A stretch of DNA of 64,000 nucleotides from Luscinia megarhynchos (GCA_034336665.1 CM067584.1:2356001-2420000), one strand, 5' to 3'. Positions 52,591 to 63,925 are shown, counted from the first letter of the stretch. Program-made: numbers and translations. Notes: generated by a model from the letters alone, not told the origin.

Positions 52591-52985
52591 CACCTGGGGA
52601 TGTCACCTGAGGGTGTCACATGATGATGTCACATGACAGCGTCACACGATGATGTCACATGATGATGTCACATGGTGAGGTCACATGATGATGTCACATG
52701 ACAAAGCCACCTGACGATTTCACTTGAGGATGTCACATGAGGGTGTCACATGATGATGTCACCTGATAGTGTCACATGATGAAGTCACATGATGAGGTCA
52801 AATGATAATGTCACATGACAAGGTCACCTGAGGGTGTCACATGATGATGCCACCTGACAGTGTCCCATGATGAGGTCACATGACGGTGTCACATGATGAG
52901 GTCACATGATGATGTCACATGATGAGGTCAAATGACGATGTCAAATGACGATGTCACATGACGATGTCACCTGAGAGTGGCCTCA
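52590..52985. repeat. Minisatellite with repeated TCACATGA
   Basis: Units of 13-16 bp of the form GATGATGTCACATGA. I count 16 exact TCACATGA and several one-base variants in under 400 bases. TCATGTGA on the other strand is the M-box/E-box recognised by MITF/TFE factors in vertebrates; GATGTCA and TGACGATGTCA also resemble CRE-like half-sites. Confidence 0.92.
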
Positions 52986-54225
52986 CCTGGGAGCACCACC
53001 TGAGGGATGGATGCAGGGGCGGTTCCCACTGGAATTTCTCGTTCCCAGATCATTTCTCCAGGTGGAATTCCCTGCCAATCCCATGGCTGCTCTTGGAGGA
53101 GACAGAAGGAAAAAGGATCCATGGAATTTGCTTTTCCATGGGAAAGACGAAGTTTGGAAAAGGCAGATTTGGGGGAATAACCTTGGAGTCTGCTTTGGCT
53201 TCTATTTCCTTTTGCTTAAAGCTGTTGAGAGGCATCCAAAGCAGGGAGAGTGCAAAAAAGAAATCCAAAACAAACAAAAAAACCCAAACAAACAAAAGTT
53301 AATTTATTTATTGCAACTAAAGCAGCCAGAATTTTTGGGGGATTTTTAGGAAATTTGTGCCACTGAACATTCCCAACATCCATCTCCACATTCCACGATC
53401 TGGGATGGGGATTTTGGCCTGGCCAGAGCTGGGGGCTGAGCCACGGCTGCTGCTTCCCATCCAGGTCTCGAAACACTCCATTAATTCTGATTTTAGCAGG
53501 CAACTCTTTGTTTGTTAAATTAAAACCAGCTGGTTATTGAAAGAAACATATTTATTGGGAATTTGCAGCCATGTGCTGTGTGGATATTTCCCACTTCGTT
53601 GTCAGGGCTCAGACACAAAGCTGTGTTTAATAATCTTTTTTTTTCCTTTTTTTCAATTATCGCAAAGTGGGGAAGGGGATATAAAAATCATCCCATTAAT
53701 TCCGAATTAAACGAACATTTGGAAAATCTCAATTCCCAGCGCTGGTGGTGCTGTGTTCCAGCTGGCTCTGGGGAAGATGTGCTGGGATTTTCTGCTGGAA
53801 TTTTCTCCTGGCTGGGCTGGGACCCCCAGATCTTCAGCTCTGCCCTCTCCGAGCCCCCACCTGGCACCGCCCTCTCCTTCCCTCTTTTCTGACCGAAAAA
53901 TCCAGGAATCTCAATGTTTATCAGAAAATGGGGATAATTGGGTCTTCCTGGAGCAGGCAGGGAGGGCCATGAATGATTTAGAGGGAGCTGGATGCTGATC
54001 AGAGGCTCCTCCTGCGCTGCCTCCTCTCCTCGGCTTTGCTGAAACATTTATCGCGGCTTCCTCCAGCGCCCGGCGCTGGGCCGGGCTTTGTTTGCAAAGA
54101 AAATCTGAATATCCACACAAATTCTGGGCTGGGGGAAGGGAAAAATTCCCATGGGCACCCCAGATCCAGGGTTTGGGGTGGATTTGTCTCATCCTTGCAT
54201 CCTGTGGGGGGGTTTTGGCCTTGTC
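52985..54225. other. Unique sequence
   Basis: Mixed sequence; an A/C-rich tract at 53265-53300 and AT-rich patches (53505-53560, 53620-53720). No repeat array or exon recognised. Confidence 0.35.
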
Positions 54226-54227
54226 AC

Positions 54228-55085
54228 TTGTATCACTGGATGAGTTATTCACTTTTTTTGTGCCCTTGGACAGATTATTCCCTTTTTTTTGTGCCCTTGG
54301 ATGGCTTATCCCATTTTTTGTGCCCTTAGATGAGTTATTCCCATCCTTAGATTGGTTATTACCTTTTTTTTGTGCCCTTGAATGGCTTATCCCCTTTTTG
54401 TACCCTTGGATGAGTTATTCCAGTCCTTAGATTCGTTAATCCCCTTTTTCTTTGCCCTTGGATGGTTTATTCCCATTTTTTTATGCCCATGGATGGGTTA
54501 TTCCCTTCCTTAGATTGGTTACTCCATTTTTTTTGTGCCCTTAGATTGATTATTCCCTTTTTTTGTGCCCTTAGATTGGTTATTCCCTTTTTCTGTGCCC
54601 TTGGATGGTTATTCCCATTTTTCTGTGCCCTTGGATGGTTTATTCCCATTTTTCGGTGCCCTTGGATGGTTTATTCCCTTTTTCTGTGCCATTGGATGGT
54701 TATTCCCTTTTTTCTGTGCTCTTGGATGGTTTATTCCCTTTTTTCTGTGCCCTTGGATGGTTTATTCCCTTTTTCTGTGCTCTTGGATGGTTTATTCCCA
54801 TTTTTCTGTGTCCTTGGATGGTTTATTCCCTTTTTTCTGTGCCCTTAGGTTGGTTATTCCCATTTTTCTGTGCCCTTAGATTGGTTATTCCCTTTTTCTG
54901 TGTCCTTGGATGGTTTATTCCCTTTTTTCTGTGCCCTTAGGTTGGTTATTCCCTTTGTTCTGTGCCCTTGGATGGTTTATTCCCTTTTTCTGTGCCCTTA
55001 GGTTGGTTATTCCCATTTTTCTGTGCCCTTGGATGGTTTATTCTCTTTTTTCTGTGCCCTTGGACGAGTCATTCCCATTTTTCCG
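54228..55085. repeat. 31-bp minisatellite, TGCCCTTGGATGGTTTATTC
   Basis: CTTGGATGG at 54721, 54752 and 54782: a 30-31 bp period, about 27 units, with a T-run of varying length in each. Frames are Phe/Leu-rich and look like membrane proteins, but they are repeat-derived. Confidence 0.94.
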
Positions 55086-55482
55086 AACCTCAGCTGCCCA
55101 TCCTGCTGCATGAGATCTTTGTTACCCGAGCACAGGGACCCTTTGAAAGGCGGCCCCGGTGCCCCGGGGAGGCGGGTTTGTGTCTCTCTGTCCCGAATTT
55201 CGCTCAGTGGTGCCTTTTTTCCCTGGAATCCGAAGGTGTCTGAGCGCTCTGCCCGGCCCCAGCGCCCGGGGCAAAGCCTGACCTTTGCTGCTCCCTCCCC
55301 GCTCCGAGCAGGGGGGAAAAAAGGGAATTTTGAGTGGAAAACAACTTGTGAGGAGCGATGGGAAGAACAAAAACGCTCTGAGGCTCCGGCGGAATCCCGG
55401 AGCTGGGAGGGGAAGGAGCAGCGGCGTCCCAAAATGTGCAAATCCCATCCTGGGGAGCCGTGCCTGGGTGGTGTGGTGACAT
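55085..55482. other. Unique sequence, nothing recognised
   Basis: GC-rich with CpGs. No repeat or exon recognised. Confidence 0.35.
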
Positions 55483-56245
55483 TGTGGTGACATTGTGGGG
55501 GGATGGTGGGAGCATGGTGGTGACATTACAGTGGCATTGTGGTGACATTGTGGTGACATTATGGCGACATTGTGGTGGCATTGTGGTGACATTGTAGGGT
55601 CATTGTGGTGGCATTGTGATGACATTGTGGTGGCATTGGGGTGACATTGTGGGGTCATTGTGGTGACATAGGGTCATTGTGAGATCATTGTGGTGCCATG
55701 GTGGTGACATTGCAGTGATATTGTGGTGGCAGTGTGATGTCATTGTGGTGGCATTGTGGTGACACTGTCGTGACACTGTTGTGGCATTGTGGTGACACCG
55801 TGGTGGCATTGTGGTGACGTTGTGGTGACATTATGGTGACACCGTGGTGACACCATGGTGACACTGCGGTGACACTGTGGTGACACTGTGGTGACGCTGT
55901 GGTGGCGCTGTGGTGACGCTGTGGTGACACTGTGGTGATACTGTGGTGACACTGTCATGACACCATGGTGACACTGTGGTGACACTGCGGTGACACTGTG
56001 GTGACACTGTTGTGACACTGAGGTGGCACTGTGGTGACGCTGTGGTGACACTGCGGTGACACTGTCCTGACACTGTAGTGACACTGTCATGACACCATGG
56101 TGACACTGCTGCGGTGACACTGCGGTGACACTGTGGTGACACTGTGGTGACACTGCGGTGACACTGTGGTGACACCATGGTGGCATTTTGGTGACACTGT
56201 GGTGACACTGAGGTGACACTGTGGTGACACTGAGGTGGCAGGTGC
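55483..56245. repeat. 12-bp minisatellite, GGTGACACTGTG
   Basis: About 60 units of GGTGACACTGTG, with the left third mainly GGTGACATTGTG or GGTGGCATTGTG and the right part GGTGACACTGCG/GTG. This gradient suggests successive waves of expansion. Confidence 0.94.
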
Positions 56246-57168
56246 GCAGCGCCCGGGCAGCGGGCACCCCCGCCGGGGTGGCCATGCCGATCCTGCCGCC
56301 TCCCGGGTTTGGGAACGCGCAGATCCCAGAGCTGGCGCTGGATGCGCACCTGTGCTCTTCGCTGGCCGGTTGTTCCCCAGCCAGGAGCAGCCCTGGACCA
56401 AACCCCGCCCTGCTCCCCCCTCCCTTCGCCTTTCTGGGATTTTTCAGCCCCATTTCCAAAGGGAAACTCGGGCCCTGGCGCCGGATTTTAGGGGAAGGCA
56501 TTCCCAGCAGCGAGGGATGGATGGAAAGGGAGGGAAGGAGGGGAGAGGGAGGGGAGAGGGAGGGGAGAGGGAGGGATGGCGGTGCTCCCAGCCCCCAGGC
56601 GGTCCCTGCCCTGATCTCAGTTTTTATGGCACAATCTGCGGCGCTGCCTTTAGATAAGGGAGGCGACAGCGAGGGCGTGCGGAGTTTAGAGCCTCGTTTT
56701 TCCTCCTTTCAGGCAAAGGATATAAAACCAAGAGCGAGCCACCAATAAAAAGGAGAAAGTTGTATTTCTCGAAATAAAAAGCCCCAGGGGCTGCCACAGC
56801 AGCGGGATAAGGGACTGCAAACCCCATTTTGGCAGCTCCGAAATCCTGGGAAGTTTCTGCTGCTCCTGGTCCCTCCCCAGCTCGGGAATCACCCCAGGTG
56901 ATAAATGAATTTGGGATGATGGCTCAGATTCCAGGATGTTCCCAGGAAATCACGGCTGTCCCAGTGCCACCATCTCTGTCCCAGCTGGGGACATTCTATT
57001 CCCCTTTTCCATCCGGTTTGCCAATAAAACAGACACAGAAATGTAAAAAAAAATAAAGATTTTTGTTTGTAATTCCAGCCTGTGCCGTGGCTCTGGCTGA
57101 TTTAACAGTCACAGGGACATTCCTTTGTTTACAAATCAATATTTCGCCGAGGAGCAGCAGGACCTGTA
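56245..57168. other. Unique sequence with a small purine array
   Basis: 56520-56577 is a GGGAGAGGGA tandem. The remainder is unique, AT-richer after 56690, with several AATAAA motifs (56744, 56775, 57023). No exon recognised. Confidence 0.45.
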
Positions 57169-57171
57169 GTA

Positions 57172-57222
57172 AATATCCTCATAAATATCTTCATAAATAT
57201 CCCCATAAATATCCCCATGAAC
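57172..57222. repeat. 12-bp tandem, CATAAATATCCC
   Basis: CATAAAT at 57180, 57192 and 57204: a 12-bp period, four copies. Confidence 0.92.
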
Positions 57223-58573
57223 ACCTTCCCAGCCACCTGAACCCCATCCGCAGGTCTCCGTGGCGTGGATCCCATAAGGAGCCCCATCCTGGCTGTGCCA
57301 GGGAGGATTTTTGGGATGTCCTGGCATCCAGGTGGCCTGGAAAAGGTTAAAAGGTTAAAATCATTTAAAACAGGCCCAGGGAAAGCACAGCCTTGTAGAT
57401 AATTCCTGATTCTGAGCTTGGGAATTGCCCCTGCTCATTATCCAGGCCAGAATCGAGTGGGTTTGGGAAATAGAGGGAATTTATTTGCACTTGCAATGGA
57501 TGATCCAATACAGATAAATTTACAGCTTAACAGGAGCACTCCGGGGCTCCTGAGCAGGAGCACTTCCAGGAATCCCATTTAATTCTGGAATTTGCTGGGC
57601 CTGGCCTAGAGTGGCCCAGACTGGGCACAGCTCCCTGCTCCTGCCCAGAATTCCTTTGGGATTTGGATGTTTTTAACCCCTGGGAGTATCCGAGGTCAGG
57701 CTGGATGGGATTTGGAGCACCCTGGGTGGGATTTATGGGATAATTCTGTGTTTGGGGTTAAACGGCTCAGAAATGATCCCAAATCTGCATCCCTGCCCTG
57801 CCTGGGCTGTGGGACCTTTCCTTAGGATGGGGAGGTCCCAAATGTCCCCTCCTGGCACGGGGGAACCCCAAAACCCACCCGTGCTGAGCAAACAGAGCCT
57901 GCAGAGGAAAAGAGCAGCAAAAAAAAAACCAACACTCCCAGCACGTGATTATTGCTAAACACGGGATTTTATGATCTGTCAGAAATAAAAAAAAAGAGAA
58001 AAAAAATAAAATAAAAATAAAAAAATCCCAGCTCCGCAGAACAAGAGAGGAGGAGGCAAAGTGAGCAATCAGGGAATCATTCTCCGCGCAAATTGCCCTC
58101 GGGAAAGGAACGTGTCAGAGCAGATTGAGGGATGGTGTGATCCCAGGGGAGGCGACGAGAGACGGAAACAAACCCAGACAGGGGAGCTGCTGGAAGCTGG
58201 GGAGACCCCGCGGGATCCTGCCCGGCTCCCCCCTCCCCTCCCGGCTGCGCTTTACTGCCAATAAAACCCTAAATAGCCCGGGGAGGGCGGGCAAATGACA
58301 ATGAGGGGTTAATGAGGGGAGGACTAATTGCTGGAGAACCCCGGGCTCCATAAAGCGCTGCTGGGCTGTGCCCGGGGCTGGGGTTAATTTGTCACCGCGC
58401 TCCGAGGTGTGACAGCTCCTGTCCCCCTCCCTGCGCCCCCATCGTGTCCCCAGCGTCCTCCAGGGCTCCGGCAAGGGCAGAAATTCCCTATAAATCATGG
58501 ATGAACGAGCCAGCCCTGACATCAGCACTCGCCCTTTCCCAGAGCTGCTTTTCCCCTTTCCCAGTGCCCGTGG
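57222..58573. other. Unique sequence
   Basis: Includes an A-rich tract (57985-58027). 58040-58420 has CCCTAAATAGCCC, ATGAGGGGTTAATGAGGGG and GGACTAATTGC, which may be regulatory. No exon recognised. Confidence 0.4.
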
Positions 58574-58574
58574 A

Positions 58575-59492
58575 GGGGAGGATTTGGGACGTGCTGGACA
58601 AATCCCACATGGAGGGGACAATTTGGGATGTGCTGGACAAATCCCACATGGAGGGGACAATTTGGGATGTGCTGGACGAATCCCACATGGAGCTGGAGGA
58701 TTTGGGATGTGCAGGGGATGATTTGGGATGTGGAGGGGATGATTTGGGATGTACTGGACAAATTCTACATGGAGGGAAGGATTTGGGATGTGTTGGACAA
58801 ATCCCATGTGCAGGGGAGGATTTGGGATGTGGAGAGGAGGATTTGGGATGTGCTGGACAAATCCCACATGGAGAGGAGGATTTGGGATGGCCTGGACAAA
58901 TCCCATGAGCAGGGGATGATTTGGGATATGGGAGGGGTGATTTGGGATGTGCTGAACAAATCCCACAAGGAGGGGATGATTTGGGATGTGGAGGGGAGGA
59001 TTTGGGATGTGCAGGACAAATTCTATATGGAGGAAAGGATTTGGGATGTGGAGGGGAGGATTTGGGATGTACTGGACAAATCACATCTATAGGGGATGAT
59101 TTGGGATGCGCTGGACAAATCCCACATGGAGGGGATGATTTGGGATGTGGAGAGGATAATTTGGGATGTGCTGGACAAATCTCACATGGAGGGGACGATT
59201 TAGGATGTGCAGGGGATTATTTGGGATGTGCTGGACAAATCCCACATGAAGATGATAATTTGGGATGTGGAGAGGAGGATTTGGGATGTGTTGGACAAAT
59301 CCCACATGGAGGGGATGATTTGGGATGTGGAAGGGGTGATTTGGGATGTGTCTGACAGATCCCAGCTAGATTGGAGGATTTGGGATGTGCAGGGGATGAT
59401 TTGGGATGTAGAGAAGATAATTTGGGATGTGCTGGACAAATCCCACAAGGAGGTGATAATTTGGGATGTGGAGAGGAGGATTTGGGATGTGT
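58575..59492. repeat. Minisatellite, GATTTGGGATGTGCTGGACA
   Basis: A 39-bp unit (GATTTGGGATGTGCTGGACA then AATCCCACATGGAGGGGAT) alternates with a 21-bp unit lacking the middle, making 60-bp blocks (59101 and 59161). About 0.9 kb. ATTTGGGAT and AATCCCACAT are partly complementary, allowing hairpins. Confidence 0.94.
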
Positions 59493-60012
59493 CCGACGCT
59501 TCCCCTGCCCGCTTCCAGCTGTTTGACCTCCCTGCAGCCCAGAGGGATAATCCAGGGAATGGGAGCGCGCCAGGACCATGGAGAGGGAAAAGGTGGAGCT
59601 CCGCCGTGAAAGAAGCAGCTCCAGGCAAAAATAAATGGATTTGCTCCTTTTTTCCCCTCTTTCTCTGCTTTTTAACCAGCTCAGTGCCGGCCTGAGGAGC
59701 GCAGGAATGGTGGGGATGGACGATTTGGGCAGGGATGGGAGGGAGGGGTGGGGTAAGTCCCCTCTGGTGCTGCTGACCCCAATTCCTCCCGGGATCAGGC
59801 TCTGGATCCTTCCAGCTCTTTGCAAACCCTGGGACGTGCCTTTAAAAAACAGCAGAATTTTTCTCCTTGGGCTGGGAGAGCCAGAGCTGCTGGATTTTGT
59901 GGGTTTTGGGTCAGGATCTGAGATGGGATCCATCACATTTTGCACCAGCACAGATTTGGGACCTTCACCCTGGTCAGGTTTCTAAAAGGAGCAGCACAAT
60001 TCCGTGGGGAGG
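59492..60012. other. Unique sequence, nothing recognised
   Basis: Mixed sequence between arrays. No exon or repeat recognised. Confidence 0.35.
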
Positions 60013-60014
60013 TT

Positions 60015-60330
60015 TGGGTGGGAGTGGGATGAGCTCTGCTGGATTTGTGGGATGAGTTGTGGGATGAGCTGGAGCTGTGGGATAAATTCATTCTGAAGAG
60101 GGATGAGCTGGATCTGAACTGTGGGATGAGCTGGAACTGTGGGATAAACTCATTCTGAAGAGGGATGAGCTGGATCTGAACTGTGGGATGAGCTGGAGCT
60201 GTGGGACGAGCTGGAGCTGTGGGACAAGCTCATTCTGAAGAGGGATGAGCTGGATCTGAACTGTGGGATGAGCTGGAACTGTGGGATAAGTTGGACCTGT
60301 GGGATGAGCTGGAAATGTGGGATGAGCTCT
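60015..60330. repeat. Minisatellite, GGGATGAGCTGGAACTGT
   Basis: 18-bp GGGATGAGCTGGAACTGT units plus a CATTCTGAAGAGGGATGAGC block at about 60089, 60149 and 60230, giving a 60-80 bp higher-order period. Confidence 0.92.
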
Positions 60331-60640
60331 GCCCAAGCTGCAGGGTACAGTGGGGCTCCATTTCCTGGAAAAGTTGGATTCAACTGGAGCCTCTGGAGCA
60401 GGGAATGAGGGTCAGAGCCCCGCGAGCTCCATGCCTGAATTGCAGGAGCCCAAGTTTCCTGGAAAAGCAGAATTCAGCTGGAGCCCCTGGAGCAGGGAAC
60501 GAGGGCTCCATCCCAGCCCTGCCCCAGAGCTGGAGCAGAGCCTGGGCTCTGACAACGGATATTTAATGATTTCCCCGAGGGCAGTGCTCAGGCAAACAGG
60601 TTTGTCATTTATTTTCGCAGATTTCCCGGAGTATTATTAA
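60330..60640. other. Short duplicated block
   Basis: TTTCCTGGAAAAGTTGGATTC (60361) and TTTCCTGGAAAAGCAGAATTC (60455) start two diverged copies of about 94 bases. Otherwise nothing recognised. Confidence 0.65.
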
Positions 60641-61090
60641 TTTCCCAGGATAAACTCCATTAGGAGAAGGCATTAATTTCTGGGATATAACTTATTCACA
60701 GCTCTGCAGACAGGGATTCCACCGGTTAAGAATTACTCAAATATTGATCTGGACATTTCTAATTAACTCTGCCCATGTGTTAATATGCATACGCCCCCAA
60801 ATTGATTTTGGACGGCCCAATAATGAGATTTAATACCTGAGGTAACGTATATTTATGTGTTTAATTATTAGATTCATTAGCAATTTTAATAAATGCTCTC
60901 GGCTCGGGAGTGAAGCACCGCACTTGACACTTGTTGACTTTCCCTGTCGCTGTCTCAGCAGAGGAAGGAGAGACAAAAGCCCTGCCTGGGAAGCAATTAA
61001 CACCTTGTGTAATTATTAATACATTCCCCGCGCCTGCAGCGTGGTTGGGTTTGAAACCAAGGCCATCTGTGAGAAACACAAAAATATCTG
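60640..61090. promoter_or_regulatory. AT-rich unique island, candidate conserved regulatory element
   Basis: About 450 bp of unique AT-rich sequence in a GC-rich repetitive setting. It holds TTCTAATTAACTC, GCATACGC, TTGATTTTGG, CCAATAATGAG, GTTTAATTATTAG, GCAATTTTAAT and GTGTAATTATTAATAC, many with TAAT/ATTA cores. No coding frame. Conservation cannot be tested here. Confidence 0.4.
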
Positions 61091-61370
61091 ATGGGTTCCT
61101 GGCTCCGGGGGGAGCAGGGAGTGTGAAATCCGTGTGGGAAGCAGCAGGAGGATGGCACGGAGAGGGACCTGGAGCGACCGAGCTCCAGGGGTAAATCTGG
61201 GGGGCTGCAGGAGCTGCATCCCAAATTCCTGTTCCATTTCCAAGGCAGAGAAGGGATGGGATGACCCCAATGTGGGGATGGTGCTCCAGGAGCTGCTGTT
61301 GAGGTGCTGCTCCAAATCTTTTCCTTCCCAAAAATCCATGTTTTTCTAGCTGCATTAACCTTGGGGCGCC
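61090..61370. other. Unique sequence, nothing recognised
   Basis: GC-balanced sequence between the AT-rich island and the CR1-derived region. Confidence 0.3.
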
Positions 61371-61520
61371 CCTATCCACACCCAGATCCAGCCCTGGAAT
61401 GGTTTGGGTTGGAGAGACCTGAAATCCCATCTCAGGTTGGGATTTGTGCCTATCCACACCCAGATCCAAACCTGGAAAGAATTGGGTTGGAAAGACCTGA
61501 AATCCCATCTAGGATGGGAT
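61371..61520 (-). mobile_element. CR1 3'-end fragment, tandemly duplicated
   Basis: CCTATCCACACCCAGATCCA occurs at 61371 and 61449, a 78-bp period. Each copy has GGTTTGGGTTGGAGAGACCTG or its variant ATTGGGTTGGAAAGACCTG, the antisense CR1 3' end. So a CR1 fragment has become a two-copy repeat. Confidence 0.75.
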
Positions 61521-61725
61521 CCATTCCATTCCATTCCATTCCATTCCATTCCATTCCATTCCATTCCATTCCATTCCATTCCATTCCATTCCATTCCATT
61601 CCATCCCATCCCATCCCACTCCATCCCACTCCATCCCATTCCACTCCATCCCACTCCATCCCATTCCACTCCATTCCATTCCATTCCATTCCATTCCATC
61701 TCATTCCATCCCATTCCAGCCATCC
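61521..61725. repeat. (CCATT)n satellite run
   Basis: About 40 pentamers of CCATT with CCATC/CCACT variants in the middle. The core is the same pentamer as mammalian satellite III, here a local microsatellite sitting between two CR1-like pieces. Confidence 0.97.
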
Positions 61726-61815
61726 CATCTCAGGGTGGGATTTTCCCCCTCCCACAATCCCAGCCTGCTCCCAGCCCTTTCCAGCCTGGATTTGAGCATC
61801 CCAGGGATGTGATAC
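61725..61815 (-). mobile_element. CR1-like fragment beyond the pentamer run
   Basis: CCCTTTCCAGCCTGGATTTG followed by GCATCCCAGGGATGTG resembles the next part of the antisense CR1 3' end, suggesting that the CCATT run expanded inside a single CR1 insertion. Weak and diverged. Confidence 0.45.
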
Positions 61816-62744
61816 CCGCCAAAAAGGTGGAATTGGGCATTTTCCTGCATCCCACTCTCAGGGTATCCCAGGCCATATCCCCTTTTCCAAGCTGGAATTG
61901 CTTTCCTAGTGCCCGACCTCTCAGTATGAACCCTTGCCCTGATTTATTTTGGGATCCATTTCTATTTTGCCATCCTGAACCCACAAATATCCTCCAAAAC
62001 CCTCCCTCCCTTTCCCAGCGCCCTGGGAGATTTACAGCATTATATCCCAAATCCATCACGGGAATGGCTTCATCTTCCCTCCCCAGATGACTCCAGGCCC
62101 GAGACGTGGCCGGTAATAACCTAAAAACCCATTTTTGGAGGGTTTGTGTCCAGCTGCTGCCACCTCATCCCAACATTCCCCCCTCCCTCCCGTGCCCATG
62201 GATGCCTGGGCAGCCTCGCAGCGTTTCTGAGCACTCAGTTATAATTTGGTGCTGGGACCATTGGGAAATTGCCGACAATTTGGATGAAAATGGTTGGAAA
62301 ATTGCAGTGTTTAGGCCCATTTTGCGGGGCTGTGTGTGCAGAAATTGCAGAGGAAACATTGGAAGAGGCCAGGCTGGAAAGAGGCACCGGAATCCTGAGG
62401 GTGCTGGGATCCCCCAAAGGTGTTCTGGGTTTGTAAATAAACCTGTAAATCCAGGCGAAGAAATTGTCCCTGAGGGGAGAAGAGGACTGGGAAAAATTGG
62501 GAAAAGGGGATGGGAGGGGGAGCTCTGGGAAGCTGCTTTTGATCCCACAATATTCCCAAATAAAGCTCAGCTTGGGCTGTGCCCAACACTTGGAGCTGAT
62601 CCAGCATCTTTTTGGGAATAAAACATCCCAGGGGTTGTTTAGTGTTTGCTCACTGACAGTTTGTACATTTCTCCCAATAATTTATCCCAAATTTTGCCTG
62701 TTGGGATTGTTGATGTGAGAAAATCTTGGGATTTTTCCCACGCA
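61815..62744. other. Unique sequence, nothing recognised
   Basis: Mixed sequence; AATAAA-type motifs at 62436, 62560 and 62618. No exon or array recognised. Confidence 0.35.
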
Positions 62745-63010
62745 TTTTTAATGATTCCATGATTCCCTGAAAGGTCTTTTCCAACCCAAGCAATTCCACA
62801 ATCCTATAAAACATCTTTTCCAGCCCAAATATTTCCACGATCCCATGAAACATCTTTTCCAACCCAAATATTTCCAGGATTCTGTTAAAAGACTTTTCCA
62901 ACACAAACATTTCCATGATTTTATGAAAGATCTTTTATCTCAATAATTCCATGGCTCTATTAAAGGTCTTTTATTCCAACAATTCCATGGCTCTATGAAA
63001 GGTCTTTTCT
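62745..63010 (+). repeat. 39-bp array built from the CR1 3' tail
   Basis: CTTTT anchors at 62776, 62815, 62854, 62893 and 62932 (39-bp period), then 62968 and 63004 (36 bp). The unit GGTCTTTTCCAACCCAARCA then ATTCCATGATTCTATGAAA is the sense end of CR1, so about seven copies of one CR1 terminus lie in tandem. Confidence 0.85.
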
Positions 63011-63785
63011 GCCCCCAAACAATTCTGCAATTTTGTGACATCAGTGCACAAAAGGGAAATCCAGATTTATCCAAAATTGCCACTCACCTCCTCTTAAATC
63101 CCACTTTTCCCCCTTTCCTCAGATCCCTCTTTCCCTGTTCCCAATCCCAGGAGTCCCATGATGTCCATGGTAGTTTTTGTTCCACCCCAAAACCTTGGCA
63201 AAGCCCCGAGAAGCAGGGCAGGAATGTGGGGAAGAGATCCAAAACCAGAGGAATTCTCCGGAATGCGCAGCTAATTAACGAGCAGACAAACAGCAGCCAG
63301 GCTGTCATTTGCATAAATCTGCATTGTCAGCCTGGGAGGTAAACAATGGCAGCAGGAGGTGGATTCGCTCCTCATTCAGTTGGAATTGCAGCCTCAGAAA
63401 TCAAATTTGGATTTTTTCCCGAATTTCTCTTTCTGACCTCGAGTCCATCCACAATTGGCTGCGAGGCCTCGGCTCAAAGGAGCCTTTTCCAGCTGTGCTC
63501 CTCGCCAAGGAGCACATGGTGACTGGGAATTACCAAAATTCGGGGTTTTAAAGGGTGGTGTAAACACAGAGATTCGTTATAAACCTTAATTACAGCTAAT
63601 TTGGAATGTTGAGTGCTGCGGGTGCTGGGAGATGGAGCTGGTGATGTCCACTGGATGTTCTGAGGGTAATTAAACACTCCAGAGTTAATTAATCACTTGG
63701 ATTATGGGAATAATGGGATATTGGGAATATAATGGGAGTGATCCCAGTGGGGATGAACCAGGACCATCCTAGGGAGGGGAAATTA
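63010..63785. other. Unique sequence with POU/SOX-like cluster
   Basis: 63255-63350 contains GCTAATTAACGAG, ATTTGCAT, CATTGTC and AACAATGG within 100 bases. 63560-63720 is AT-rich. No exon recognised. Confidence 0.4.
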
Positions 63786-63925
63786 GAGATTTCAGTGCCC
63801 AGGGGTGTTTGGAATCCCCATCCCTGGAGATGTTCAAGGAATTCTTGGAGGTGGCTCTGGGCTGGGGACGAGGTGGGACTCGGTGACCTCAGAGAGCTTT
63901 TCCAACCTCAGGAATTCTTCTGGGA
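63786..63925 (+). mobile_element. CR1 LINE 3'-end fragment, sense
   Basis: CCCCATCCCTGGAGATGTTC, GGCTCTGGGCTGGGG, GAGGTGGGACTCGGTGACCT and GAGCTTTTCCAACCTCAGG follow the order of the sense CR1 3' end over about 130 bases. Confidence 0.8.

Noticed and set aside
54228..55085. Phe/Leu-rich frames resembling membrane proteins
   Set aside because: Repeat-derived from the 31-bp array with T-runs; three frames look alike.
61521..61725. Centromeric or satellite III block
   Set aside because: Only about 200 bp and embedded in CR1-like sequence; not a long satellite field.
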